Assembly: GCA_030647175.1 (NCBI GenBank)
Contig: JAUSJU010000053.1
Location: 1-23,740 of the forward strand
DNA: 23,740 nt
From: a bacterium
GTDB taxonomy: Bacteria > Patescibacteriota > Minisyncoccia > Minisyncoccales > UBA10102
Reading direction: 5' to 3'
Shown piece by piece: positions 6,525-13,098 of this stretch. The notes under the pieces were generated by a model. The model made no database searches and was not told where the DNA came from. It saw nothing but the letters and a program-made list of their open reading frames with translations. The position numbers and the translations under genes are program-made. Numbering within the stretch: the stretch's first letter is position 1; each line of letters starts with the position of its first letter.

Positions 6525-7373
6525 GTGAAGAAGACCCCGTACTGGCCAACCATTTTTGTCATTGGTTTTGTACACATCGTTGCCTTTCTCGGCGTATGGC
6601 ATACATTCGAAAAAGGAGTTAGTTTTCTTGCCATTATCGTCTTTATCGTAGGATATTTTTGGACAGGCCTTGGAGTCACAGTTGGATTCCATCGTTTCTA
6701 CACTCACCGATCATTCCAAACCAGCAAAGTGGTAGCAGAGATTCTTCTTGCGCTAGGAGAAATGGCACTACAGGGAAACCGTGACGGATGGAGAACCGTT
6801 CATCTTGCTCACCATAGAGCGCCTGATACGTTACGCGACCCTCACTCTCCAGTCGCATGGGAAAACCGTCTCTACGGCTTCTATTGGGCCCACATAGGCT
6901 GGCTATTCTTTCAGCCTCTCGGCAACCCAAGTGCATCAGACCGTACACGAAGTCTTGGATATGCATTCCTTGGCCTCTTCCTGCCAGGATTGATCCTGTT
7001 TGTTTTTGAGGGCTGGGATGGAGCACTCTCCGGAACGCTCCTTGCAGGATTCATGCGAGTGGTATTTGTATGGCATGCCACATGGTCAGTGAACTCTATT
7101 GGTCATTTATGGGGAAGCAGGCCTTTCCCCACCAAGGACAATAGCAGAGATTCTTGGATCATAGGCATGTTTGGGCTCGGCGATGGATATCATAATTTTC
7201 ATCATGCCTTCCCCTGGTCTGCGATCAATGGATTCTCAATACCAGAAAAGCTTTCTGATACACCAGGAACGATCATCTCAGCTATGGGAATACTCCATCT
7301 GGCCTGGAATATCCAGTCGCCAGACAATTCGGGGAAGATTCCCGAAACTCAACCAGGGCTTATTTCCGTATAA
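6525..7373 (+). CDS. Acyl-lipid/acyl-CoA fatty acid desaturase
   Basis: A 282-residue integral membrane desaturase of the delta-9 (stearoyl-CoA desaturase/DesC) type, which puts a cis double bond into acyl chains using O2, a di-iron centre and an electron donor. The three histidine boxes are complete: HRFYTH (56-61), HLAHH (93-97) and HNFHH (223-227). The further ligand region NSIGH (190-194) and the typical DPHSP (105-109) are also present. Hydrophobic pairs lie at about 10-53 and 146-190. The start is GTG at 6525 with a strong AAGGAG 8 nt upstream, unlike most genes here. It has its own promoter, and the stop codon sits inside the terminator hairpin. Need for oxygen and fatty acids is notable if the host has reduced lipid synthesis; it may act on scavenged lipids. 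No ferredoxin or cytochrome b5 gene lies nearby. Confidence 0.92.
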   Translation: MKKTPYWPTIFVIGFVHIVAFLGVWHTFEKGVSFLAIIVFIVGYFWTGLGVTVGFHRFYTHRSFQTSKVVAEILLALGEMALQGNRDGWRTVHLAHHRAPDTLRDPHSPVAWENRLYGFYWAHIGWLFFQPLGNPSASDRTRSLGYAFLGLFLPGLILFVFEGWDGALSGTLLAGFMRVVFVWHATWSVNSIGHLWGSRPFPTKDNSRDSWIIGMFGLGDGYHNFHHAFPWSAINGFSIPEKLSDTPGTIISAMGILHLAWNIQSPDNSGKIPETQPGLISV

Positions 7374-7386
7374 GCCCTTTTATTTT
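7356..7386 (+). terminator. Rho-independent terminator after the desaturase
   Basis: Stem GGGCTTAT (7356-7363), loop TTCCGT, stem ATAAGCCC (7370-7377), then a T-rich tail. The stop codon TAA (7371-7373) is part of the stem. Confidence 0.88.
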
Positions 7387-7404
7387 ACCGAAAGACGAGC
7401 ATTC

Positions 7405-7433
7405 TTGACTTTTCTACCCATATGCAGTATACA
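7405..7433 (+). promoter_or_regulatory. Promoter of the 7466 gene
   Basis: TTGACT (7405-7410), 17-nt spacer and TATACA (7428-7433). The short leader holds AAAGGAG before the GTG start. Confidence 0.7.
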
Positions 7434-7465
7434 AAATTCATCCTATTCACAGAAAGGAGAGGATT

Positions 7466-7852
7466 GTGGAACTCAACGAGTTAACCGCAGAAGTTCTTTC
7501 TCGCTTCAAGGGAGGACAACTAGAGATTCAGAACCGGGCTGAGCACTATCTCTACCGGGGTGAAATAGCAGAGGTCGCCCTGGATGAGAAGGACCAACTC
7601 AAGGTCAAGTTCGCATGGCTGGCCGAGTTCAAAGATGGAGGGTGGGTAAACGATGAAGATCTCGACTATTCGCTCACTCTCTGGTTCGATAAGGAAGCAA
7701 ACCGGCCTTTCGTGAGCGTTGAAAAAATCGCTGACGATCGCCTCATGATCCATGGCGCCCCCATGCTCATGAACGAGGTCTTGGTCTTCTTCCCTCCAGA
7801 TGGAAGCAAACTTGATCGCGCTAAGGTAGTGGGGCTCGTACCCGTAGCCTAA
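7466..7852 (+). CDS. Hypothetical protein (128 aa)
   Basis: I do not recognise this 128-residue soluble protein. It is acidic and probably a beta-rich single domain, judging by alternating hydrophobic stretches (EIAEVALDEKDQLKVKFAWLAEF, LDYSLTLWFD, RPFVSVEKIADDRLMIHG). It has no signal peptide, membrane helix or metal-binding motif. The start is GTG at 7466, chosen because AAAGGAG lies 6 nt upstream; a promoter (7405-7433) and a strong terminator (7871-7910) make it a stand-alone unit. Coding is supported by these signals and by the amino-acid make-up. The overlapping reverse-strand ORF (7520-7864) has no such support. Confidence 0.8.
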   Translation: MELNELTAEVLSRFKGGQLEIQNRAEHYLYRGEIAEVALDEKDQLKVKFAWLAEFKDGGWVNDEDLDYSLTLWFDKEANRPFVSVEKIADDRLMIHGAPMLMNEVLVFFPPDGSKLDRAKVVGLVPVA

Positions 7853-7870
7853 AACTCGCCCCATTTCATA

Positions 7871-7910
7871 CCCCTTTATTACTGATTATTCGGTAGTAAA
7901 GGGGTTTTTT
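7871..7910 (+). terminator. Strong Rho-independent terminator
   Basis: A 15-bp stem with two G-T wobbles (7871-7885 with 7890-7904), loop TTAT, followed by six T. It ends the 7466 unit just before the convergent nucleotidyltransferase gene. Confidence 0.9.
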
Positions 7911-7919
7911 ATTAGGGAA

Positions 7920-8705
7920 CTATTGAAACTTATGTATCACAAATCTTATAAATGCCGCGGTCTCATCCGCTGAATTCATTTCCTGTCCATGGTGCCATTG
8001 TTCAGCTTTTTGGATTAAATCGCTCCATGGCTCTCCGAGCTCATTCTTTGCCCATGTTGAAGCAACTTTTTTTGAGGCAACGTTGTCATGCTTCGCTCTA
8101 TATAGAATACGGCACATCGTTAAAATGACATATGCTTGATAATGGCTGTTCTGGAGCCAAGAAGCATCCTTCAGCTTCGGCTCCCACTCTTCGTGCAAGT
8201 CTCTTTTCGAAGCTTCCCGCACCGCATCTATGCTCACGGGATTGATCAATACTCTAGGATCAGGACCGATCAAAGCAATACCATGCTCGTAAAGTACGTG
8301 CAGATTGATGGTCCATTCATTTCCATAAATAGCTGGGCGTACTTTCCCTTCATTAACATAGGTACGAGGCGTTGTAGGTTTCTGGGGTGGTTGCGCCTTT
8401 TCAATCATATCTTTCGTGATATATGACCCTTCAATCCGCTTGGCCCATTTCGTGTGATTCTCACCGATATATGTATGCATATTTTCTATCTGCTCCAGTT
8501 TTTCTCGTGATAATGTATGGCTCATTATAGCTAAAAAATCAATGTCGCTACTTTCTGGATTGAAATCACCATAGGTCAAAGAACCAGTAAGATACAAACC
8601 AACAAGTTCGTCCCCAAGGATATCATGGACACCTTGAGTCAGCGTAACCAATACGTCATTGACGTCTTGGTATGGCGTCAATTTTTTAATATCTGCTATT
8701 TCCAT
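7920..8705 (-). CDS. Aminoglycoside adenylyltransferase-like nucleotidyltransferase (AadA/DUF4111 type)
   Basis: A 261-residue protein with a Pol-beta-type nucleotidyltransferase fold at the N-terminus: GSLTYGDFNPESSDID gives G41-S42 and the metal-binding pair D54 and D56. The C-terminal helical half has WTINLHVLYEHGIALIGPDPR (about 130-151), as in AadA/ANT(9) and DUF4111 proteins. AadA transfers AMP to streptomycin or spectinomycin; the family also has members without known resistance roles, so resistance should not be assumed. No SD is present. An extended -10 (TGA then TATGGT, 8712-8720) is 6 nt before the ATG, implying a leaderless mRNA. The gene is convergent with the 7466 unit and lies downstream of a terminator that closes the tRNA-His/tRNA-Arg unit. 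Confidence 0.85.
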   Translation of the reverse strand: MEIADIKKLTPYQDVNDVLVTLTQGVHDILGDELVGLYLTGSLTYGDFNPESSDIDFLAIMSHTLSREKLEQIENMHTYIGENHTKWAKRIEGSYITKDMIEKAQPPQKPTTPRTYVNEGKVRPAIYGNEWTINLHVLYEHGIALIGPDPRVLINPVSIDAVREASKRDLHEEWEPKLKDASWLQNSHYQAYVILTMCRILYRAKHDNVASKKVASTWAKNELGEPWSDLIQKAEQWHHGQEMNSADETAAFIRFVIHKFQ

Positions 8706-8711
8706 GGCTTA

Positions 8712-8720
8712 ACCATATCA
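8712..8720 (-). promoter_or_regulatory. Extended -10 promoter of the nucleotidyltransferase gene
   Basis: Minus-strand TGA followed by TATGGT, 6 nt before the ATG at 8705. It overlaps the T tract of the upstream tRNA terminator. Confidence 0.5.
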
Positions 8721-8741
8721 AAAAACCGCCTTAATGGCGAT
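8719..8741 (-). terminator. Terminator of the tRNA-Arg/tRNA-His unit
   Basis: On the minus strand a 6-bp stem ATCGCC/GGCGGT with loop ATTAA is followed by a run of T. It lies 13 nt after the 3' end of tRNA-His. Confidence 0.75.
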
Positions 8742-8754
8742 TCTTTGAAGCGTG

Positions 8755-8829
8755 GGCGGGTGATGGGATTTGAACCCACGATCTTCGCTGCCACAGAGCG
8801 ACGCTTTAAACCGCTAAGCTACACCCGCC
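8755..8829 (-). tRNA. tRNA-His(GTG)
   Basis: Acceptor GCGGGTG/CACCCGC with the histidine-specific extra G at -1 opposite C73. Anticodon stem TCGCT/AGCGA with loop CTGTGGC gives GTG. CCA is not encoded. It is separated by 1 nt from tRNA-Arg(TCT). Confidence 0.95.
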
Positions 8830-8830
8830 A

Positions 8831-8905
8831 TGGTGTCCTCGGCAGGAATCGAACCTGCATATCCACCTTAGAAGGGTGGCGTTCTATCCGTTGAACTACG
8901 AAGAC
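8831..8905 (-). tRNA. tRNA-Arg(TCT)
   Basis: Acceptor GTCTTCG/CGAGGAC, discriminator A and encoded CCA at 8831-8833. Anticodon stem CCACC/GGTGG with loop CTTCTAA gives TCT. It is cotranscribed with tRNA-His and lies 65 nt beyond the interrupted kinase. Confidence 0.95.
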
Positions 8906-8970
8906 GCGGCTCAATATTATCCTACAAATACCTCTCAGTCAATCGTACCAATGATCAAATATGCCTATGC

Positions 8971-9912
8971 TTATTGCAAAGGAATCGTGAATGAGAATGT
9001 CGATCCTTTGCTCTCTTGGGAGGTGAATCCCATGGATCCTCCTCCTTTCTCTATGATTGACTTTGCAATGTAGAGGCCAAGCCCCGAGCCTTGCACTTGG
9101 AACTACATCGCGTTGCCTGACCTGAAGAACTGCTGGAAAATATACTTCTGATCGTCCTTCGGGATCCCTATGCCGGAATCCCGAACGGAGAATGAAAGCT
9201 TGGTTTCCTTCTGATCGTAGGCGACGACCACCGTGCTTCCTTCCGGGGAATACCGTACGGCGTTGTCTATGAGATTGGTGATCACGTGCCGCAGCTGAAG
9301 CTGGTCAAACGAAATATCTCGGGGCGATGATTTCTCCTCCATCTGCAAACGCACTTTCCGCACCGTTATTATGGATTCAAGCCCTTTCAAGATATCTGCC
9401 ACGAGATCTTTAAAACTGAAAGTCTCCTTTTTAGTCTGCACGGTATCTTGGTCCAGCTGAGAAACCAGCAAGAGATCTCTCACCAAATCAATCATGCGGG
9501 AAGTGTCGCTTTTCAGTATGCGAAGGTACTCTCCCTGTTTATCTTGGGATGCCTGTCCATTTTGGGAAGTCAGGAAATCAAGGGACCAGCTCATATTGGA
9601 AAGAGGAGATCTCAGCTGGTGGGATACGATATCTACGAACTCTGACTTCATGCGGGTAGCTTCTGCCATGCGCTCAAACGACCGCGTAATGATGAAAGAA
9701 ATGCAGAGAAGGATCATGGTAAAGAAAAGGATGCCCAGGGCCGTGATCTGGGGATCCTCAATGTATTGGGTGCCGATGGCATAGGAGAACACGGCAAACA
9801 CCATGATGCAGATTCCCATGGCCACAAAGAGAAAGTTTGGACACTGCCACAGGGGTATGCCGTACCTTTTGCAGTACCCTACGAGATCAAGCTGCGATAT
9901 CAGCCAATTCAT
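8971..9912 (-). pseudogene. Membrane sensor histidine kinase interrupted by an in-frame TAG
   Basis: From ATG 9912 the frame encodes two membrane helices (about 27-46 and 57-76), a normal dimerisation helix FVDIVSHQLRSPL with phospho-acceptor H98, N box NLIDNAVRYS, G1 box DSGIGIP and FFRSGNAM, then TAG at 9103-9105. Past the stop the same frame continues for 43 codons (FQVQGSGLGLYIAKSIIEKGG and FSFTIPLQ) to TAA at 8971-8973. Those codons hold the G2 box GSGLGL and last strand every such kinase needs. One base change from a Lys codon would explain it. The 269-residue product to TAG should not bind ATP properly unless the stop is read through. TAG ends other genes here, so reassignment is unlikely. 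The longest ORF starts at 9954, but a TGG-TACAAT element (9921-9929) 8 nt before ATG 9912 argues for the shorter start. No response regulator is adjacent. Confidence 0.85.
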
Positions 9913-9920
9913 ATTGGAAT

Positions 9921-9929
9921 ATTGTACCA
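9921..9929 (-). promoter_or_regulatory. Extended -10 promoter of the interrupted kinase
   Basis: Minus-strand TGG followed by TACAAT; ATG 9912 lies 8 nt beyond. A weak TTGGTT lies 18 nt upstream (9945-9950). Confidence 0.55.
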
Positions 9930-9997
9930 TGAACGAATTGCCCAAACCAAGCAATTATGGTATTTTTGTGCTTAGCTAAGATAGACGTAAGCCTTCA

Positions 9998-10071
9998 CGG
10001 GGTGTCGTATAGTGGCAGTACGCTTGCTTTGGGAGCATGTAGCCCAGGTTCGATTCCTGGCACCCCGACCA
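9998..10071 (+). tRNA. tRNA-Pro(TGG)
   Basis: Acceptor CGGGGTG/CACCCCG, discriminator A and encoded CCA (10069-10071). Anticodon loop TTTGGGA gives TGG. One T-T mismatch lies in the anticodon stem. Confidence 0.94.
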
Positions 10072-10135
10072 TTCAAGATTTTCCTAGTGTACTACATTGG
10101 TCTATAAGCCTGTTTTTTGTTTCCGCAACCAAGTC

Positions 10136-10164
10136 TTGACGCAAGACTTATATTGTGCTATTAT
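10136..10164 (+). promoter_or_regulatory. Promoter of the YdcF-like gene
   Basis: TTGACG (10136-10141), 17-nt spacer and TATTAT (10159-10164) preceded by TGC, an extended -10. An overlapping TATAAT at 10162 would need a 20-nt spacer. Confidence 0.65.
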
Positions 10165-10196
10165 AATCGGCAACAAGTTCTTTATAGGGGGTTATA

Positions 10197-10880
10197 TTGA
10201 GTGGACCACCGATACTCGACCGTTCCAAGCTCATCGCTATCGCAGAATACATGAACTGCGGACTTCGTTCAGACAGCGACGACTTACGCCATGCAGATGG
10301 CGCGATCATCTTCTGCCGAGAAGATTCGCGGATGGCAATGACGACCGCGGAGCTCTATCGGCGCGGACTCTTCTCGTGGATCGTCCTCTCAGGCGGCCTC
10401 GGCAAAGATTCTGGCCCGAGGTCAAAACATGCTGGCTCGGAAGCTGCATATCAGGGAGAGATCCTTATTGAAAAGCATGGCGTTTGGGCTGGTATCGTTT
10501 TTCTCGAACAGACCGCGACGAATGGCGCAGAAAATACGCGCCGTTCAATCGGTCTGATTCGAACGGGCGATCAGGTTCAGCCCGGGCCGATCCCCGTGGA
10601 CGATGGTATCATCCTCGTCATGCCTCCGCGGAGCGCGCGACGGCTCCTCGCTACGCATACAAAGATTGCGCGCGATGAGCTCAACTTTCCCTGCTCGTGG
10701 CAGGTCGTCACGATCGATGATCCGTTTGATCCCGACGATTCGACGCAAGTAAAAGAGGTTCTCCAAGAATTCCTCTGCGTCGCCGACTGGCCGGAAAAGG
10801 GCTGGGCCGATTCGCAACCCGATCTTCCCCAGGACCTCGTCGCCTGGGCGCGCGAAGTGCTGCCGAGTCTCGGCACATGA
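10197..10880 (+). CDS. YdcF/SanA-like DUF218 domain protein
   Basis: A 227-residue protein matching the DUF218 (YdcF/SanA/ElyC) pattern: ADGAIIFCREDSRMAMTTAELYRRGLFSWIVLSGGLG (about 33-69), a second block FLEQTATNGAENTRRS (about 102-117) and IILVMPPRSARR (about 138-149). Family members are linked to envelope metabolism or bind SAM, but the reaction is not settled. Most relatives have an N-terminal membrane anchor; this one has none, so it is probably cytoplasmic. The start is TTG at 10197, set by AGGGGG 5 nt upstream. Base composition is clearly more GC-rich than its neighbours, and it lies between two tRNA genes with its own promoter and terminator, all suggestive of transfer. Confidence 0.82.
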   Translation: MSGPPILDRSKLIAIAEYMNCGLRSDSDDLRHADGAIIFCREDSRMAMTTAELYRRGLFSWIVLSGGLGKDSGPRSKHAGSEAAYQGEILIEKHGVWAGIVFLEQTATNGAENTRRSIGLIRTGDQVQPGPIPVDDGIILVMPPRSARRLLATHTKIARDELNFPCSWQVVTIDDPFDPDDSTQVKEVLQEFLCVADWPEKGWADSQPDLPQDLVAWAREVLPSLGT

Positions 10881-10903
10881 ACACGCAACACGGCTGATTC
10901 ATC

Positions 10904-10948
10904 GCCCTGCATCGAATCTTTTGATTTAATGCAGGGCTTTCTTTTTTT
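10904..10948 (+). terminator. Rho-independent terminator after the YdcF-like gene
   Basis: A 9-bp stem GCCCTGCAT (10904-10912) with ATGCAGGGC (10929-10937), a small inner AATC/GATT pairing in the loop, then a long T-rich tail. Confidence 0.88.
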
Positions 10949-10958
10949 GAAAAAGCTA

Positions 10959-10967
10959 TGCTATAGT
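10959..10967 (+). promoter_or_regulatory. Extended -10 promoter of the tRNA-Gly/csaA unit
   Basis: TGC followed by TATAGT. No good -35 is seen because the region holds the T tract of the preceding terminator. Confidence 0.5.
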
Positions 10968-11009
10968 GTTTTCACCACAGATTTTCTTCAGCTTTTATCC
11001 CTCTAGCAT

Positions 11010-11083
11010 GCGGGCGTAGTACAATGGTAGTACGCTTGGTTTCCAACCAAGATACGTGGGTTCGATTCCCATCGCCCGCTCCA
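11010..11083 (+). tRNA. tRNA-Gly(TCC)
   Basis: Acceptor GCGGGCG/CGCCCGC, discriminator T and encoded CCA (11081-11083). Anticodon stem CTTGG/CCAAG with loop TTTCCAA gives TCC. The csaA ATG begins after one spacer base. Confidence 0.96.
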
Positions 11084-11084
11084 T

Positions 11085-11417
11085 ATGGCAACGTACGAAG
11101 ATTTTCAAAAGCTGGATATCCGGGTAGGGCAGATTAAAGAGGTATCCGACTTCCCAAAAGCAAGGAAGCCCTCCTACAAGCTCGTCATCGATCTCGGTTC
11201 TGAGATTGGCGTAAAGAAATCCTGCGCCCAGCTCACCCAGCACTACTCTAAAGAGCAGCTCATAGGGAAACGAATACTGTGCGTGGTGAATTTCCCTCCA
11301 AAACAGATAGGCCCTGAGATGTCAGAGGTTCTTTGTCTTGGAGCTCCTGACGAGAATGGAAACTGCGTGCTGATTGCCCCGGACAAAGACGTCCCCCTCG
11401 GAGGAAGGCTGTACTGA
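11085..11417 (+). CDS. csaA: CsaA-type tRNA-binding protein
   Basis: A 110-residue protein, the full length of CsaA, with the OB-fold tRNA-binding domain also found at the C-terminus of bacterial MetRS and in Arc1p/Trbp111. Family marks are FQKLDIRVGQIKEVSDFPKARKPSYKLVIDLG at the N-terminus, KKSCAQLTQHYSKEQLIGK in the middle and the FPPKQIGPEMSEVLCLGA segment. CsaA dimers bind tRNA and were described as secretion chaperones in Bacillus. The ATG is two bases after the last base of the tRNA-Gly CCA and there is no room for an SD, so the gene is cotranscribed with the tRNA. Processing at the tRNA 3' end would give an almost leaderless mRNA. The methyltransferase gene starts one base after the TGA stop. 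Confidence 0.9.
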   Translation: MATYEDFQKLDIRVGQIKEVSDFPKARKPSYKLVIDLGSEIGVKKSCAQLTQHYSKEQLIGKRILCVVNFPPKQIGPEMSEVLCLGAPDENGNCVLIAPDKDVPLGGRLY

Positions 11418-11418
11418 A

Positions 11419-12057
11419 ATGGAGATCAAGAATTCCCCTGACTCCTGGAATACTGTATGGAACCGTATTCCTTCAACATTCCCAGGGAGCAGGCTTCTTG
11501 AGAACTGGTACCGCTCCATTGTCTACTTCTCTGCGTTCAATAAACTCTTAAAATCCGTCTCCCTTTCCCAGAAGGACGTCTTGGAATTGGGGAGCGGAAC
11601 TGGAAACAACAGCTTATACCTCTCCAGGAAATATCCGCTGCGCTCTGTAACGCTCATGGACTTCAGCGACTCAGCTCTCCAGAGAACGCAGGAGCAGAAG
11701 TTTCCATGCAAGGTCACAAAACTCCACAAGGATCTGCTTGAGTTCCGTGCCCCTTTACCGTATGGATTCGTGCACAGCACAGGCCTCATTGAGCATTTCT
11801 ATGGAGCAGAGCGCATGGCTGTAGTGCAAAAGCATGCTGAGTGCGTAGAGAAAAACGGGTACGTCATGATCTGGGTTCCCGTGAGGTCTTTCATGTTCTC
11901 TCTCATCTGGCAGTTCAATAAAATGCAAGGAATTGAGGAGGTTCCTCTGACTGAACAAGAACTCAAAGCGCTTTGCGTTGAAAGCGGGCTTCGGATCATC
12001 AATGAAGGCAAAACGGCATTCGGAGCCCTCTACGGAGTACTTGCTCAGAAGATGTAA
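11419..12057 (+). CDS. Class I SAM-dependent methyltransferase
   Basis: A 212-residue protein with a Rossmann methyltransferase core: motif I VLELGSGTGNN (about 54-64), acidic end of strand 2 LMDFSD (79-84), and STGLIEHF at about 120-127 as the motif-IV region, followed by a methyltransferase-type C-terminal half (YVMIWVPVRSFMFSL). The substrate cannot be told; the sequence resembles generic UbiE/Methyltransf_11-type enzymes. I start it at ATG 11419, one base after the csaA stop, and reject the in-frame ATG at 11374, which lies 44 nt inside csaA. It shares the tRNA-Gly/csaA transcript and probably relies on translational coupling because no SD is seen. Confidence 0.85.
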   Translation: MEIKNSPDSWNTVWNRIPSTFPGSRLLENWYRSIVYFSAFNKLLKSVSLSQKDVLELGSGTGNNSLYLSRKYPLRSVTLMDFSDSALQRTQEQKFPCKVTKLHKDLLEFRAPLPYGFVHSTGLIEHFYGAERMAVVQKHAECVEKNGYVMIWVPVRSFMFSLIWQFNKMQGIEEVPLTEQELKALCVESGLRIINEGKTAFGALYGVLAQKM

Positions 12058-12060
12058 AGA

Positions 12061-12084
12061 AAAACAGAGCCCTCGCCCTGTTTT
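12061..12084. terminator. Bidirectional terminator between convergent genes
   Basis: AAAACAG and GC pair with GC and CTGTTTT around loop CCTC, with one A-C mismatch. A and T runs flank the hairpin, so it can serve the methyltransferase (plus) and the 12097 gene (minus). Confidence 0.7.
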
Positions 12085-12096
12085 CCCTTTCAAGAT

Positions 12097-13068
12097 CTAG
12101 AGAATACTGCTGTCGTATTCCATGACGTCTTTGGAACCTGGAACGGTTATGTCCGCAGGAAGATTGAATCTCGTAAGGTCTGCGGTAAGATTCATATCGT
12201 GCAGTACGGAAGAAACGCCCGCGGCTTGGCCCTCAGGAGTAGGAATCTGCGTAAGCCGTTTCCCCTCAAGCCCTATCTTCGTAATATACCCTGACTCTTT
12301 TTCTACTGAAAACGTCGCTTTCAATGTTGCGTCTTTCAGAATGATCTGCGCATCTTTTACATCTTTTTCCGTACTGTCTGGGTCCTTTCCCAGAGCTTCG
12401 ATAAAGGCCGGTGTACTTATCTCAACTGCGTAGGTATCGTACGTCTTCCCGTCAGCTTTCTCTGAAGAAACCTTCTGAATAGTATTCTTCTCTATGCCCT
12501 TAAAAAGTGCCTTGCTCTCTGATAAGACTGAGCCAAGAATATCAAAACTGTAGAGGGAGGCATCCGTGGGAGAATTCGCGTTGAATTCTTTGAGCTGCTC
12601 TTTCGTCATGTGCACCCATTTTACAACAGAGGGGAATTTGTAGTACGCGTCTCCGTTTTCAGTCCCTATGAAAGAAATGGTGACGGAGGGTCCCGCATCT
12701 TCTAGAGACGAAAAACGTATTTCTCCTTTTCCGATTTTCCCATCGGTAGATCCTCCTAAGTAACCTTCAATTTTTGCGCCAACGGCTTGCGTCAGACCAG
12801 TCTTAGAAAACGTGATGCTTGAGGTAAGATTCGTCGCATACTCCATATGAAGAGTCCTGGCGCTGTTCGTTGTATCAATCGCCAATACGAGGTGATCGTA
12901 CGGAGTCTTGAACGGATTAACTTCGGTAACGAACCGTACAATCGGATTGGTCGCATCTCCTTTATTGAGAGTGTACGTACCGCCTATTCCTAGGGCAGCG
13001 ATCCCTATCGCCAAAAGAATAATAAAGGGTAGCTTAGTGCCAGAAGTTTGAGTTGGAAAATCAGACAT
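12097..13068 (-). CDS. Membrane-anchored extracytoplasmic hypothetical protein
   Basis: A 323-residue protein with a short N-terminal cytoplasmic part, one membrane helix at about 13-35 (LPFIILLAIGIAALGIGGTYTL) and a large outside domain. The helix is followed by Thr/Asn-rich beta-type sequence. The domain resembles, only in general form, the LolA/LppX-like beta shells of exported lipoproteins; no lipobox Cys is present, so the helix should act as an uncleaved anchor. I cannot name a family with confidence. It follows rny by 30 nt on the same strand and may be the last gene of a clpP-rny transcript, ending at the bidirectional terminator. No SD precedes the ATG. Confidence 0.8.
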   Translation of the reverse strand: MSDFPTQTSGTKLPFIILLAIGIAALGIGGTYTLNKGDATNPIVRFVTEVNPFKTPYDHLVLAIDTTNSARTLHMEYATNLTSSITFSKTGLTQAVGAKIEGYLGGSTDGKIGKGEIRFSSLEDAGPSVTISFIGTENGDAYYKFPSVVKWVHMTKEQLKEFNANSPTDASLYSFDILGSVLSESKALFKGIEKNTIQKVSSEKADGKTYDTYAVEISTPAFIEALGKDPDSTEKDVKDAQIILKDATLKATFSVEKESGYITKIGLEGKRLTQIPTPEGQAAGVSSVLHDMNLTADLTRFNLPADITVPGSKDVMEYDSSIL

Positions 13069-13098
13069 ACAGTTGGTTATTGATTAATGATGATATTT

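Noticed and set aside
8876..9073. Plus-strand ORF of 65 codons
   Set aside because: It is antisense to tRNA-Arg(TCT) and to the orphaned kinase tail, which clearly matches a kinase G2 box.
9103..9105. TAG in the kinase gene as evidence of stop-codon reassignment
   Set aside because: TAG also ends the deoxyhypusine-synthase-like, rny, HTH and cca genes at sensible places, so it works as a stop here.
4207..9912. A classical two-component system
   Set aside because: Three kinase-like genes are present but no receiver-domain gene, and two lack the phospho-acceptor His.
9957..10139. Plus-strand ORF of 60 codons
   Set aside because: It runs through tRNA-Pro(TGG) and has no coding support.
11374..11418. 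Longer start for the methyltransferase
   Set aside because: It would overlap csaA by 44 nt; ATG 11419 one base after the csaA stop fits better.
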